IMG/VR virus record: IMGVR_UViG_3300037488_002365
Coordinates: 1 to 31,823 of that record
DNA: 31,823 nt
Reading direction: 5' to 3' (one strand)
From: a virus
The stretch's first letter is position 1, and every line of letters begins with the position of its first letter. This document shows, in pieces, positions 6,789-15,808 of this stretch. Below the pieces are notes generated by a model. The model saw nothing but the letters and a program-made list of their open reading frames with translations. It was not told where the DNA came from and made no database searches. The translations under genes were made by a program, and so were the position numbers.

Positions 6789-9181
6789 TATAAACCACTC
6801 CCTTGTTGATAACCTTCATATTCACCGTCTGCCTCATCGGCTTCTTTCGATGTTTTGTTTATTCTTTTATCAATTAAATTAGCTAATTGTTCTCTAATTA
6901 AATCAGTATCCTCATTTAAAATAGCGTCCGCCATTGGGCTTACTCGTTCTGGATTGTGTCCGAATAGTTTTATTTTTGCCGCTTCATTAACATTTTTAAT
7001 AGTTTTACTTAAAATATCTGATTTTTCCTCATCTGACAACTCATCAAAAGCGGTATCTTGTAAAGCGTCCCCAATAATTGCTTTACTTTCACGCCCCAAA
7101 AATGTCTGATATTTACCAAGTTCACGACCGTTTAATTGACGACTCATTCTATTTCCATTTATATCTTTAATTGTGATTTTTTTGTCAGCTTGCTTTAATA
7201 AACCAGACTTTTCACCGGTCTTATTGTAAATGTCTAAAACCTCCGCTATTTGTGGATCTTTCTTTATTTCAGTAATTTGAGCAGGATTTAATAAAGTATT
7301 TAATGCTCTGATTACGATATCATCACTTCCTCTTTTTATCTCTTCACCACCAACATCAACCTTAGCAGGTAAAAACTTACTTGCCCCTGGAATTTGAGCT
7401 TGAAGCTGTTTACCTGTTTTGACGATTAAATTTTTATCATAAGTTTCTCTTTGTTTTTCATCAGCCTGTCTAGCTAATTGTCCGCTCAAGCTTCTAAATG
7501 GAATGAAACGACTAGCAGATCCAGCTACAACTTTTTGAACTCCCGCAAATTTATTATCAGGTTCAGTTTTAAATAAATCTTGTAGACCTCTTAAGAAACT
7601 TTGGTCTGCTATTACCGAAGGGGCTATTTCAGCCATTTGAAGCATTTGCTCCAAAGTATCAGCTTGTTCACCATTCAATTTAGCGTTTTTTTGCTTGCCC
7701 ATTTCAGCTCCTATCGCCAGCGGTATTGCAATAGGTTGCGCCCAGCCATAGCTAATTAATTTATCGCCTTTTCTTGACTTAGCGGCTTCTTTATTAAATC
7801 CACTATAAACAAATCGAATTAAAGCATTCATATTTATACTAAAAGGTTGTTCACCTTCCGCTCTTCTATTAGCACCTTCTTCTTGAGCGGGCAAACTGCC
7901 TGTAATAATGCCAGCATTAGCCAAAATAGCACTAGTTGCAATTAAACCAGTTCCCAAAGTAACATTTGCAATATCTTCTGTTATTTTTCCTCTTTTAACT
8001 AATTCTTCACCTTTAAAATGTCTAATTAAATCTATTCCAGTACCTACAAGTTTTAAAGGTGTCATTTCAACCGCCCTAGTCAAAAGATTGGCAGGTGTTT
8101 TTGTATAAGTCATTGATACATCTCCCAGCCCTACACCTCCGATTTTTGCATAATTTAAACCTTTTTTAATTTGGTTTGCCGCTTGTGCCGCTAAACTATT
8201 ATCTTGAAAAGTTGCTTTTAATCCTTCTAAGTGAGCTAATTCAAACATCTCATCGGTGGGAATTCCATTAAAATTAGGGTCTGCTTTTTTTGCCGCTTTT
8301 ATCAGTTGTAATAATTCCTGTCCGCTTGCCATTTTATAGAAAGCTCTATCTGGAGCACCTAATGCTACCTTTGTAGCTTTTTCCAAAAAACCAAGGTATG
8401 GGTCTTTAAAAACTTGCCTTCCCACCGAATTATAAGTATCAGTGGCTATATTAGTTGTATTAATTCCCAGCAAAGCGTCTCTGTAACCCTCTTGCCACCC
8501 TTCACGAAAATCTTTGAGTGCTTTCATAAATTCCCACTGAATAAATCTTTCTCTTTTTGCATTTCCTTTAAAAACCTTATTGTCAATGCCAACAAAAGCC
8601 CAGTCTAAAACTCCAGCAAATTGAGTGTGTACTCCCTTATATGCGGCATACATAGTATTACCTAGTGTATTTTTTATTAAAGTTGTAGTATTCAATAAAT
8701 CTCCCGTAAACATCAAAGTTTTAGCCATATCGCTTTTAGTAACTGGATTGACATCTTGAATAGCCACACTTAATCTAGCGGATAATACTTTTCTTTCATT
8801 GCTTCCCATCGGGGCTCTTTGTAATTGATTCGCCAAGTCTGTAATTATTTTTCTTTGTTCTGGCTTTAAAGAAGTAACGCCTAAAGTTTCACCAATTGTA
8901 TTTTTAACTTTAATTTCATTTAAACTTCCACCGTGTGAGTCATTGATTAGCCTTTCAAAAGCTTGTCTATATTCTTTTTTTACATTGTTATTCAAAGCTT
9001 TTTTTATAATATCGGCTTTCGTTTTCCCTGTAGCTGATTTAACACGGTTATTAATAAACTTTTCAATTTGTTTAGCTTCGTCAGCATTAGCTCCAGCTGT
9101 TCTTAAAGCTGATTCTAAACTTCTGCCATCGTTCGCAAAATGTTCTTTTATTTGCTTAGCAAACTTACAAAAATTAACCAT
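6788..9181 (-). CDS. Large virion/ejection-type protein, polyvalent (LPD38-like) C-terminal partner
   Basis: 797 aa, mainly helical. Residues about 155-195 (MFTGDLLNTTTLIKNTLGNT, then MYAAYKGVHTQFAGVLDWAF) carry the 'LLN..T.I.N..GN' motif seen in phage polyvalent and internal virion proteins (LPD38-type region). A hydrophobic, membrane-compatible segment lies at about 404-430 (LGTGLIATSAILANAGIITG), and further hydrophobic parts near 465-490. This suits a protein ejected with the DNA to form a channel across the host envelope. The gene starts by TAATG overlap with the 1553-aa gene and has its own SD (GGGAG, 10 bases before ATG). In related phages the region ending the 1553-aa protein and this region often seem to lie in one polypeptide, so the pair may be a split version. 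Exact function not proven. Confidence 0.7.
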   Translation of the reverse strand: MVNFCKFAKQIKEHFANDGRSLESALRTAGANADEAKQIEKFINNRVKSATGKTKADIIKKALNNNVKKEYRQAFERLINDSHGGSLNEIKVKNTIGETLGVTSLKPEQRKIITDLANQLQRAPMGSNERKVLSARLSVAIQDVNPVTKSDMAKTLMFTGDLLNTTTLIKNTLGNTMYAAYKGVHTQFAGVLDWAFVGIDNKVFKGNAKRERFIQWEFMKALKDFREGWQEGYRDALLGINTTNIATDTYNSVGRQVFKDPYLGFLEKATKVALGAPDRAFYKMASGQELLQLIKAAKKADPNFNGIPTDEMFELAHLEGLKATFQDNSLAAQAANQIKKGLNYAKIGGVGLGDVSMTYTKTPANLLTRAVEMTPLKLVGTGIDLIRHFKGEELVKRGKITEDIANVTLGTGLIATSAILANAGIITGSLPAQEEGANRRAEGEQPFSINMNALIRFVYSGFNKEAAKSRKGDKLISYGWAQPIAIPLAIGAEMGKQKNAKLNGEQADTLEQMLQMAEIAPSVIADQSFLRGLQDLFKTEPDNKFAGVQKVVAGSASRFIPFRSLSGQLARQADEKQRETYDKNLIVKTGKQLQAQIPGASKFLPAKVDVGGEEIKRGSDDIVIRALNTLLNPAQITEIKKDPQIAEVLDIYNKTGEKSGLLKQADKKITIKDINGNRMSRQLNGRELGKYQTFLGRESKAIIGDALQDTAFDELSDEEKSDILSKTIKNVNEAAKIKLFGHNPERVSPMADAILNEDTDLIREQLANLIDKRINKTSKEADEADGEYEGYQQGSGL

Positions 9182-12100
9182 TATGAAAAACTCCCTGGTG
9201 GACAGAAATTAAGTATGTCTTCAATTGCTTTTTTATTAGCTTTATTAAAGTCTTTGATTACATTTGCCGTAGCTTCTTTAAGTTTTTGAGCTTTAGCCTT
9301 AGGCATTGCTTTTTCTAAAACTTTATTAGCTTCTCTAATAGCTCCTTCTGGTGTCATTTTACCAAATCTGTAATAGGCTTGAATCATTTGTCCGCCTTCT
9401 GTAGCCTTTCTGGCTAAAGCATCTTCAAGCTCAGCCGCTTCATCTAATAAACCTTCTGACTCATATTTTCTCACTAATTCATAACCAGTAGCCACTTCTT
9501 CATCTGTCCAGTTGCTTTCTTTCCTAGATTTCATTCTAATTTCTTTGGCTAAGCTTTCAGAATCTTGAGTTTTGACTCTTTCAGTAGCCCTATCAAACAA
9601 ATCATTACTATTTCTTGTTTCATAAGTAGTATCTTTGCGAAATTCCTTAGTTTCTTGTTTGAAATTAGGATTTTCATCAATTGTTTGAATTAAACCTCTT
9701 TCTTTGGTTTCACCAGTTAAATTATCTGGTTTATTGATTAAATCACTTTTGGGTGCTTCTGGAACTTTTGCCTCAATAGCTGGAGTTTCTGCTTTAAATT
9801 TAGGAGCTTCAGGAACTTTAGAAACTTTTGCTTCAGTGCCTAGCATTTCATCATAGATTTTTCTCATCTTGTTATTGAGTTTTAAATCTATTTCTGAGCC
9901 TGTAATGCCTTTGTAAATATCTACCAACCAGTCTTTAAAATCATCAAATATTTGTTTTAATTCTGGAATTGGTGCTTTTCCTTCACTTAAATATCTCTCA
10001 AATCCTCTAGCAAATTTTTCGCTTGCGTTAGTATCCCATTCTTTACTACCAGCCCAATCTAAAATTTTAGTTCTTTCACTTTTGGTTAAAACTTCTTCGT
10101 AAACATGGGCTATTTCGTGTAATGGAGTGGAAACATTAGGATCGGTTAAAGCGTGAATAACTTTCTTTCCACTTTCAAGCGTTTCCATTGCTCCTTTTTC
10201 ATTTTGGAACTTAGTATTTTCGCCTCCCTTCCTTTTTTTTTGAAACAAATCATTCCATTTTTCTTCTTGGCTTTTGATTTCAGCATGATTTAACTCTTTG
10301 TATTTCGCTTCATACAAATCTGTCTTTTCTGAAGCCAACTTTTTAAAACCGTCCCACTGACCACTTTTGACAAAACTTGAAATTGCCTGATCTGTTGGTT
10401 TGTGAGTTATAAAAGCAATTTGGCCATCACTATTGACCCACAAATCATCTTTAGCTTGTAAAAAACCCTTCTTTCTTAAAAAAGTGGGCGTATATGTAGC
10501 ACCTGGTATATGATCGCTTACTCTTAATTGAACATCAGGATTAGAGACCCACTGACCGCTTTTATCCATATAGCCACCCCTCAAATTTTCAAGAGGTTTA
10601 CCATTCGCATCTCCCAAAACATAATAATTACTTCGGCTTTTACTGGTGTCGTTTTTACCTCGACTTGCAGATTTAATACGACTTATAATTGTAAAAGAAT
10701 CACCTTTCAGCTTTGCACTGCGTTGGTCGTGAGGGATTTCTTGTTCTAATTCTGGGTGGTAACTAGCTTCATCAAATCTTTCTTTTCTTTCAATTAAATC
10801 TTCCTTGTCATAGCCAAGTTCTTCTCTGACTTCGTCTTCAGTTTGACTTCTTGTTTTTTTTAATTCTTCTATTTTTTTTGGTTGAAAGCCGACATCTTGT
10901 TTGATCCTGTTTTGCTGTTTTGTATAATCTAAAAATTCATTCTGGAATCTTTCTTTTCGTGGCACTCCGTGAAATCTTTTACTAAGTTCCCCCATTATCT
11001 GGTTAACTTTTCTTCCGCTTTCCCAGAGTTTTTTTACATCATCTAAACTGCCAGTTTTTACAATTTCAATATCAGAAGGAGTTAAATCTTGTCTTTGTAA
11101 ATCACCCTGAAACTTAGCCCCTTTGCCCACTTCATTTAAATTACTCTTCTTAAAACCAACTTCACTATAAGCCGCTTCTTTTGTAATTCCTTTACGCCTT
11201 GCTATTGTGTCAAATATTCTGTCAGTTACAACCGCCGCCGCTTTACCTTTAGGTTCATCAAGTCCAAAAGTGGTTTTGTATGTTTGTTCTAGTTCGGTTT
11301 GGTTTTTAGGGTTTTCAGTAGCCTTTTTAGCTTGAACTGGCTCTTTCACTATTTCACCCAGTTTTTTCGTGTAAGAATCGAAATATTCGCCTTCAACACC
11401 CATTAAATCTGAATGTTCCTCTCCGACTTTCTCTAATTCTTCATAAGTCTTTGCATTATTTAAATCATCATTAAACTTTTTATGCTTGTAAGCCGCTTCA
11501 CCATCAAACTCATCAAGAAATTTATTAGCTTGAATATCATCTAAAAATTCACTAGCAACGCCATCAACACTAGTTCCGCCCGATCTAATATCATTAGCCG
11601 CTTTAGCACTTGCAATTTTATTTTTATAAGTATCTTTTAAACCACTTACTGAATAAGGTGGTGGAACATCTTTTAAACTTATCCGAACATTGCCAAGTTG
11701 AGCAAATTTATCACCCTTTTTATTGCTTTTAATTTCAAATCCTAATTCTTCAAGTCCATCTCTAAGCGGTTTTTCAGCTAATTGGCTTTCATTACTTAAA
11801 ACATTTTTGTATTCAGTTCTTAATTCAGATTGAGCTTGTTTGACTTCTTTTGGTGGTCTTTGTGCCACAGCCTCATCTATTTGTTTACCACTTCCTTTTA
11901 ATCCTTCAACCTTTGGCACCTCTGGCAATGCTTTGGCACTTGGTTGTGTTAAAACAGAAGCCGACTTGTTCGGAGTCAGTACAGAAGGTACTTTATTTGC
12001 CTCGGATACCGTTTTTTGTGGCGTGCTTGGTATTTCAGCTTGGTTTATAGTTTGATTAACTTCTTTTACCGCTTGCTTGCCGATTTGAGCTTCTTGTTTG

Positions 12101-13842
12101 TATTGAGCATTTTCAGCTTTTACATTTTTTTTTAGTTTTAATAAAGCTTCTTTTTGGTTTTGAGCTTCCTGCAGTCTTTTAGCTTTTAGATCTTCTTTTA
12201 GTTTTAATAAAGCTTCTTTCTCAGCTTGTTTTATAGTTTGATTAACTTCTTTTACCGCTTGCTTGCCGATTTGAGCTTCTTGTTTGTATTGAGCATTTTC
12301 AACTTTTACGCTTTTTTGTTCTAATCTATTTAAAGCAGTTTGAAGTTGAGCCTCTTCTTTAGCCTGTTGAGTAACTGTCTTTTGGGCATTTTTAGCCTGT
12401 TGAGTAGCTGTCTTTTGGGCATTTGCAATAGTTTGATTAATATCTTTTTGGGCTTGACTGGCGGTATTTTGAGCTATTTTTGTTTTATAATTAGGCATTA
12501 AAGCTTCAACCGCTTGCCCTTGTTCTTGCATTTGTAAAGCATTTTGCAATTCTTCTATGTCAGCATTTCGAGCTTGCCTTTCACCTTGTACCGCTTGTCT
12601 TTGAGTTGTTATTTCTTCAAATTTCTTAGCACGCCCTAATTTATCAAAAGTTGGTTTTAAAGCTTTCCCTACATTGTGTATTCCTAATTCAGCCACTCCA
12701 CCCAAGCCAGCCGCTAAAGCAGTTCTTCCTAATTGATTTTGTGCCGCTTGCTCTAAAGTTTGTTCACCGCCTGCTACTTTTGCCCCTTCTTGAATTAAGC
12801 CCATTGGTTGCTCCACGATAGCGTTTTCAATAACTCCTTTAGTTAAAACTTCAACTGTTTCTTTACCGCCATATTTTGCTAAAGCTTTACCAATACCAGT
12901 TTTCATTAAAGCTTTAGCTCCGCCAGTTGCTAATTTAGCCGCCCCCGTAACTTCACCACCCGCGAAAAATGGTAAAATTTCACCCGCAAATTCTCCTGTT
13001 TTATAACCACCTTGCTGTCTCATACCTTCCGCTAATTCTTTACTTCCTAAAGTTTTATTTTGAGCGTTTTTAATGAAATTAGGGTTTTGGTAATCAGCTT
13101 TGATAGCTTGTCTTTGAATTTCTGGGGTAGCTTCTAATTGGCTTTTTCTTTTTAGTAAATCAACTCTTTGATCGGCTGAAATATCTTTATTTAAATCTTG
13201 GTTTATTTGGCTAACTTTTAAATTGTCTAAAGCTTTAATTCCTTGCCCTATAATAGGAACAGACCTAAGAGCCTGATCTTGATAAGACGCGACCGAGTCT
13301 AAACCAGTATTTAAATCTTTACCAAATTGAGCGGTTTTCTCAAGTAAGCCAGCTCCAAAAGAGATGATCGGATTAGAGAAAGTATCAATTGTTTGTTCTT
13401 GTGTATTTAAAGGCTGTCCTATTTGTTTTTTTATATCAATTTGAGCTTTTTTAACTCCAAATTGATTAATTTGTTCTGGTGCAACTCCCGTTAAAGCCCT
13501 TTCCTGTTTTTGAACAGCCTTAGCTTGAGTAGCTTGCAATAAACTTTTTTGTTTTTGTTGTGCAAGTTTTCTTAAATTTTCTTTTTCACTCTCTGAAATA
13601 TCATCAGCATTGTCCAATATTTTATTAATATTCTGAAAAGTTGAATCAGTAGTTTTTTTATATTTTTCAACTTGCTTTGGTAATTCTTTTGTAGCGTAAT
13701 TAGCTTTAAGCTCTTCAACTCGTTTAATATCATTCAAATTTACTGCTTGCGGTCTAAGTATTCCCAAATCTTGCAAAACATTATTACCTGCATTAATGGC
13801 GGGCCGAGCTTGCTTTAATAAACCTGCAAATAAGTTAGCCAT
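9181..13842 (-). CDS. Giant multidomain virion protein with zincin (HEIAH) domain, polyvalent type
   Basis: 1553 aa, the largest gene here. Regions in order: helical, charged N-terminus (1-180); Ala/Gly-rich, hydrophobic part at about 285-395 (AAQNQLGRTALAAGLGGVAE), membrane-compatible; long Gln/Lys/Ala coiled coil at about 405-610 with an internal duplication; several charged modules; a beta-rich module at about 1090-1180 containing QLRVSDHIPGA; metalloprotease motif LHEIAHVYEEV (H1242, E1243, H1246) with a nearby EKFARGFERYL helix; and a helical C-terminus ending KTGKMT-like (RFGKMTPEGAI). The HExxH plus downstream Glu fits zincin modules of phage polyvalent proteins, which are packed in the capsid and injected. 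Likely roles are ejection channel, wall or host-protein cleavage, and early takeover. It starts with a TAATG overlap and an AAAGGA SD. Confidence 0.75.
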   Translation of the reverse strand: MANLFAGLLKQARPAINAGNNVLQDLGILRPQAVNLNDIKRVEELKANYATKELPKQVEKYKKTTDSTFQNINKILDNADDISESEKENLRKLAQQKQKSLLQATQAKAVQKQERALTGVAPEQINQFGVKKAQIDIKKQIGQPLNTQEQTIDTFSNPIISFGAGLLEKTAQFGKDLNTGLDSVASYQDQALRSVPIIGQGIKALDNLKVSQINQDLNKDISADQRVDLLKRKSQLEATPEIQRQAIKADYQNPNFIKNAQNKTLGSKELAEGMRQQGGYKTGEFAGEILPFFAGGEVTGAAKLATGGAKALMKTGIGKALAKYGGKETVEVLTKGVIENAIVEQPMGLIQEGAKVAGGEQTLEQAAQNQLGRTALAAGLGGVAELGIHNVGKALKPTFDKLGRAKKFEEITTQRQAVQGERQARNADIEELQNALQMQEQGQAVEALMPNYKTKIAQNTASQAQKDINQTIANAQKTATQQAKNAQKTVTQQAKEEAQLQTALNRLEQKSVKVENAQYKQEAQIGKQAVKEVNQTIKQAEKEALLKLKEDLKAKRLQEAQNQKEALLKLKKNVKAENAQYKQEAQIGKQAVKEVNQTINQAEIPSTPQKTVSEANKVPSVLTPNKSASVLTQPSAKALPEVPKVEGLKGSGKQIDEAVAQRPPKEVKQAQSELRTEYKNVLSNESQLAEKPLRDGLEELGFEIKSNKKGDKFAQLGNVRISLKDVPPPYSVSGLKDTYKNKIASAKAANDIRSGGTSVDGVASEFLDDIQANKFLDEFDGEAAYKHKKFNDDLNNAKTYEELEKVGEEHSDLMGVEGEYFDSYTKKLGEIVKEPVQAKKATENPKNQTELEQTYKTTFGLDEPKGKAAAVVTDRIFDTIARRKGITKEAAYSEVGFKKSNLNEVGKGAKFQGDLQRQDLTPSDIEIVKTGSLDDVKKLWESGRKVNQIMGELSKRFHGVPRKERFQNEFLDYTKQQNRIKQDVGFQPKKIEELKKTRSQTEDEVREELGYDKEDLIERKERFDEASYHPELEQEIPHDQRSAKLKGDSFTIISRIKSASRGKNDTSKSRSNYYVLGDANGKPLENLRGGYMDKSGQWVSNPDVQLRVSDHIPGATYTPTFLRKKGFLQAKDDLWVNSDGQIAFITHKPTDQAISSFVKSGQWDGFKKLASEKTDLYEAKYKELNHAEIKSQEEKWNDLFQKKRKGGENTKFQNEKGAMETLESGKKVIHALTDPNVSTPLHEIAHVYEEVLTKSERTKILDWAGSKEWDTNASEKFARGFERYLSEGKAPIPELKQIFDDFKDWLVDIYKGITGSEIDLKLNNKMRKIYDEMLGTEAKVSKVPEAPKFKAETPAIEAKVPEAPKSDLINKPDNLTGETKERGLIQTIDENPNFKQETKEFRKDTTYETRNSNDLFDRATERVKTQDSESLAKEIRMKSRKESNWTDEEVATGYELVRKYESEGLLDEAAELEDALARKATEGGQMIQAYYRFGKMTPEGAIREANKVLEKAMPKAKAQKLKEATANVIKDFNKANKKAIEDILNFCPPGSFS
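12035..12309 (-). repeat. 89-bp direct repeat (two copies, 186-bp offset) in coiled-coil part of 1553-aa gene
   Basis: Copies at 12035-12123 and 12221-12309 differ at two bases (G/T at 12043 and G/A at 12115). The offset of 186 bases is 62 codons, so frame is kept. Each encodes ENAQYKQEAQIGKQAVKEVN. The spacer also holds two copies of a shorter unit coding EALLKLK. A recent duplication extended the coiled coil. Confidence 0.95.
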
Positions 13843-14834
13843 TAATCAAATCCTTTAATAGAATTAAGTTGTTGCCTGATTAGCTCAGCTGTTCCGCCAC
13901 CGCCTCTACCTTGGACTGCTCTTGGTCTTCTTTGTGGGGCGGTATTTGTAATTCCCATATTGTAAGCATCTTCAGCTCTGATTATTTGACCAGTAGGATT
14001 ACCTCTTTTGTCTACTTTTACAAAATTACCATCTCTTGTTTGTTTGTATCCAGAAGCTCCACCGCCAGAAGCTCCACCACCAGAACCGCCACCGCTACGA
14101 CCATGCCCTCCACCACCACTTCCAACTTTAGGTGCTAAATATTTTGCTAATCTAGCGTCTGCATTAGCTTCACTCTTAGTTCTGTGAGCTTCACTAGAAG
14201 CAAATCTTTTTTCAGCTAAATTGTTATTTTGAATCTGTAGAAGCATTGAAGGGTTAGAAGCGTAAGAATCAAGCTCTTCAGGGCTAAATTTCATTCCGTA
14301 CTGCTTGGCAACAGAAGTAACCAGTGCTTTATTTTGTTCAAATTTTTTAGCTTCTTTGCTTGCATTTTCGGAGCCTTGCCTAAACCCTTTTTCATCAAAT
14401 GGGTTATCACTGTCTGGGTCAATATAGTCCTGATAATGTTCAGATTGCCAATCTTTAAGATTAAACATTGCAGGCGGAGCTTTAGGGGCAGTTTGAGCTA
14501 GATTTATTTGTCCTTGAACTGGTGAGCTTGGCATCGGTAATGGAACGGCACCATTTCCACTTATTGGCTCTGAACTGGGAATGGCTGTATTAGGCTGGGG
14601 AATTGCATTATTATTTCCATATTTTGCAGTCAATAAATCTAAATTTCTTTGTCTTTTTTTTGAAGTTAAATTATCTTTAATTTCCTCCATCTTTTGGAAA
14701 TCCTCAACCGCCGCCACTCTTTTCAAATTAAACATCTCAAGCTGGCGTTTTTCCGCTTTATCAAGTCTTCTATTTTGAGCAACATTTTGAGCGGCAAGCA
14801 TTAAGCCTTGCCCTAAGCCTTGACCTAAACTCAT
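13842..14834 (-). CDS. Gly-rich ejection-type virion protein candidate
   Basis: 330 aa. The N-terminus (SLGQGLGQGLMLAAQNVAQN) is short and Gly/Ala/Gln-rich, followed by a charged coiled-coil helix (about 22-70), a Pro-rich linker (80-120), a helical middle, and a Gly/Ser-rich flexible stretch at about 232-260 (GSGGGGHGRSGGGSGGGASG). The C-terminus is basic and Gly-rich (RRPRAVQGRGGGG). A similar order, short Gly/Ala start then coiled coil and flexible linker, is common in podovirus internal or ejected proteins such as the P22 gp7/gp20 and T7 gp14/gp15 groups, but no specific homology is claimed. It overlaps the upstream gene by ATGA, with a very strong SD (AGGAGGT, 6 bases before ATG), and the 1553-aa gene by TAATG. 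This suggests joint, stoichiometric production of the ejection set. Confidence 0.65.
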   Translation of the reverse strand: MSLGQGLGQGLMLAAQNVAQNRRLDKAEKRQLEMFNLKRVAAVEDFQKMEEIKDNLTSKKRQRNLDLLTAKYGNNNAIPQPNTAIPSSEPISGNGAVPLPMPSSPVQGQINLAQTAPKAPPAMFNLKDWQSEHYQDYIDPDSDNPFDEKGFRQGSENASKEAKKFEQNKALVTSVAKQYGMKFSPEELDSYASNPSMLLQIQNNNLAEKRFASSEAHRTKSEANADARLAKYLAPKVGSGGGGHGRSGGGSGGGASGGGASGYKQTRDGNFVKVDKRGNPTGQIIRAEDAYNMGITNTAPQRRPRAVQGRGGGGTAELIRQQLNSIKGFD

Positions 14835-15808
14835 ACTGAGACCTCCTGATAATTCACTTTCAGATAGCCAGATGGGTCTAAATGAACTGCATTGGGTCTA
14901 TATAATTGAGCTTCCTGTGCAATAACTCCAATTTGTGGCAAATCAGTACCTTTTATTTTGTAGCTGTAAATAGGTACTCCATTGGGCAATTTACCGATTG
15001 GTTTAATATTTTCTTTTAAGCGGCTATCACTAAATGCACTTGCCAACGCAAGACCTCCACCTATTGCCGAACCAACGCCTGATTTAGATTGTGCTTTCCT
15101 TTGAGCCGCCATTTGAGCATCATTCATCTCTTTTTGCTGTTGCATTTGAGCGTTTTGCTGTTGCATTTGAGCATTTTGCTGTTGAACTTGAGCAATATTA
15201 CTAGCCGCCCCTATCCTAGTATTAGCTAAATTCTGCCCCATTTGAGTTTGTAAGTTTGCTTTATTTGTATTAATTCCTTGCAATTGCTGTTGAATGTTCA
15301 TAGCAGGATTAAACAAACTTTGAGCTTCATTCAAATACTGATTACGAGCATCATTTCTAACACCCATTAATTGCTTGCCAGCATTATCCGCTAGGTTTTG
15401 GCTTAAAACAGCCTGTGCAAATTGCCCTCTTGAATTGCTTCGACCAGCCGACCCCATTCCTGAAAATGAATTACCTAAATTAGCAGTAACTTCATTTAAA
15501 ATAGGTTTATAATTTGCATTATAAGCTTCGTCCGAGGCTTTCCCTGCATTTACATCAAAAGTATTATATTTATCTAAAGCGGTATTATAAAGTTTTTGGC
15601 TTTCAAAGGGGTTATATAAAGCCTTGCTTGATTCAAGAGTATTAATGCCTTGATTGCCAAAGTCTCTTAATTCCCCTAAAGCCGCCTCTCTTTGTGCCCT
15701 AATTTCATTTTCTCTTGCGGCTTGGGCGGCGGCGGCGGCTTGGGCGGCTTGGGCGGCTTGGGCGGCGGCTCCATTATCTCCACCACCCTTTTTCTTTTTA
15801 AAACTCAT
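14831..15808 (-). CDS. Ala/Gln-rich virion protein with short peptidase S74-like C-terminal domain
   Basis: 325 aa. After a basic MSFKKKKGGG start comes an Ala/Gln repeat (about 14-32), then a helical body with many Asn/Gln (including repeats of QQQNAQM near 205-220), like internal podovirus proteins. The last 66 residues, from S260, carry SDSRLKENI, YSYKIKG, IGVIAQEAQ and PSGYLKVNY. This is the signature of the S74 / intramolecular chaperone domain usually found at fibre and tailspike ends. The domain is short: the long C-terminal helix of self-cleaving chaperones is missing, so autoproteolysis is doubtful. It begins by ATGA overlap with the preceding gene, with GAGGTGG as SD. Either an ejection protein or a tail-attached protein is possible; gene order favours the former. 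Confidence 0.7.
   Translation of the reverse strand: MSFKKKKGGGDNGAAAQAAQAAQAAAAAQAARENEIRAQREAALGELRDFGNQGINTLESSKALYNPFESQKLYNTALDKYNTFDVNAGKASDEAYNANYKPILNEVTANLGNSFSGMGSAGRSNSRGQFAQAVLSQNLADNAGKQLMGVRNDARNQYLNEAQSLFNPAMNIQQQLQGINTNKANLQTQMGQNLANTRIGAASNIAQVQQQNAQMQQQNAQMQQQKEMNDAQMAAQRKAQSKSGVGSAIGGGLALASAFSDSRLKENIKPIGKLPNGVPIYSYKIKGTDLPQIGVIAQEAQLYRPNAVHLDPSGYLKVNYQEVSV
15718..15770 (-). repeat. GC-rich GCGGCTTGG-type microsatellite encoding poly-Ala/Gln
   Basis: Imperfect 9-base units (GCGGCTTGG, with GCG expansions) cover about 53 bases that are almost entirely G and C apart from the TT of each unit, in an otherwise AT-rich sequence. They encode AAQAAQAAQAAAAAQAA near the N-terminus of the 325-aa protein. 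Replication slippage would change length in steps of one or three residues without frameshift. Confidence 0.9.

Noticed and set aside
9175-9200. Programmed -1 frameshift joining the 1553-aa and 797-aa ORFs
   Set aside because: The frame relation would allow it, but no canonical X XXY YYZ slippery heptamer is present and the second ORF has its own GGGAG SD with ATG.
10528-10749. Plus-strand ORF inside the 1553-aa gene, and similar plus-strand ORFs within other late genes
   Set aside because: They are antisense shadows of strongly supported genes, with no SD or family features.
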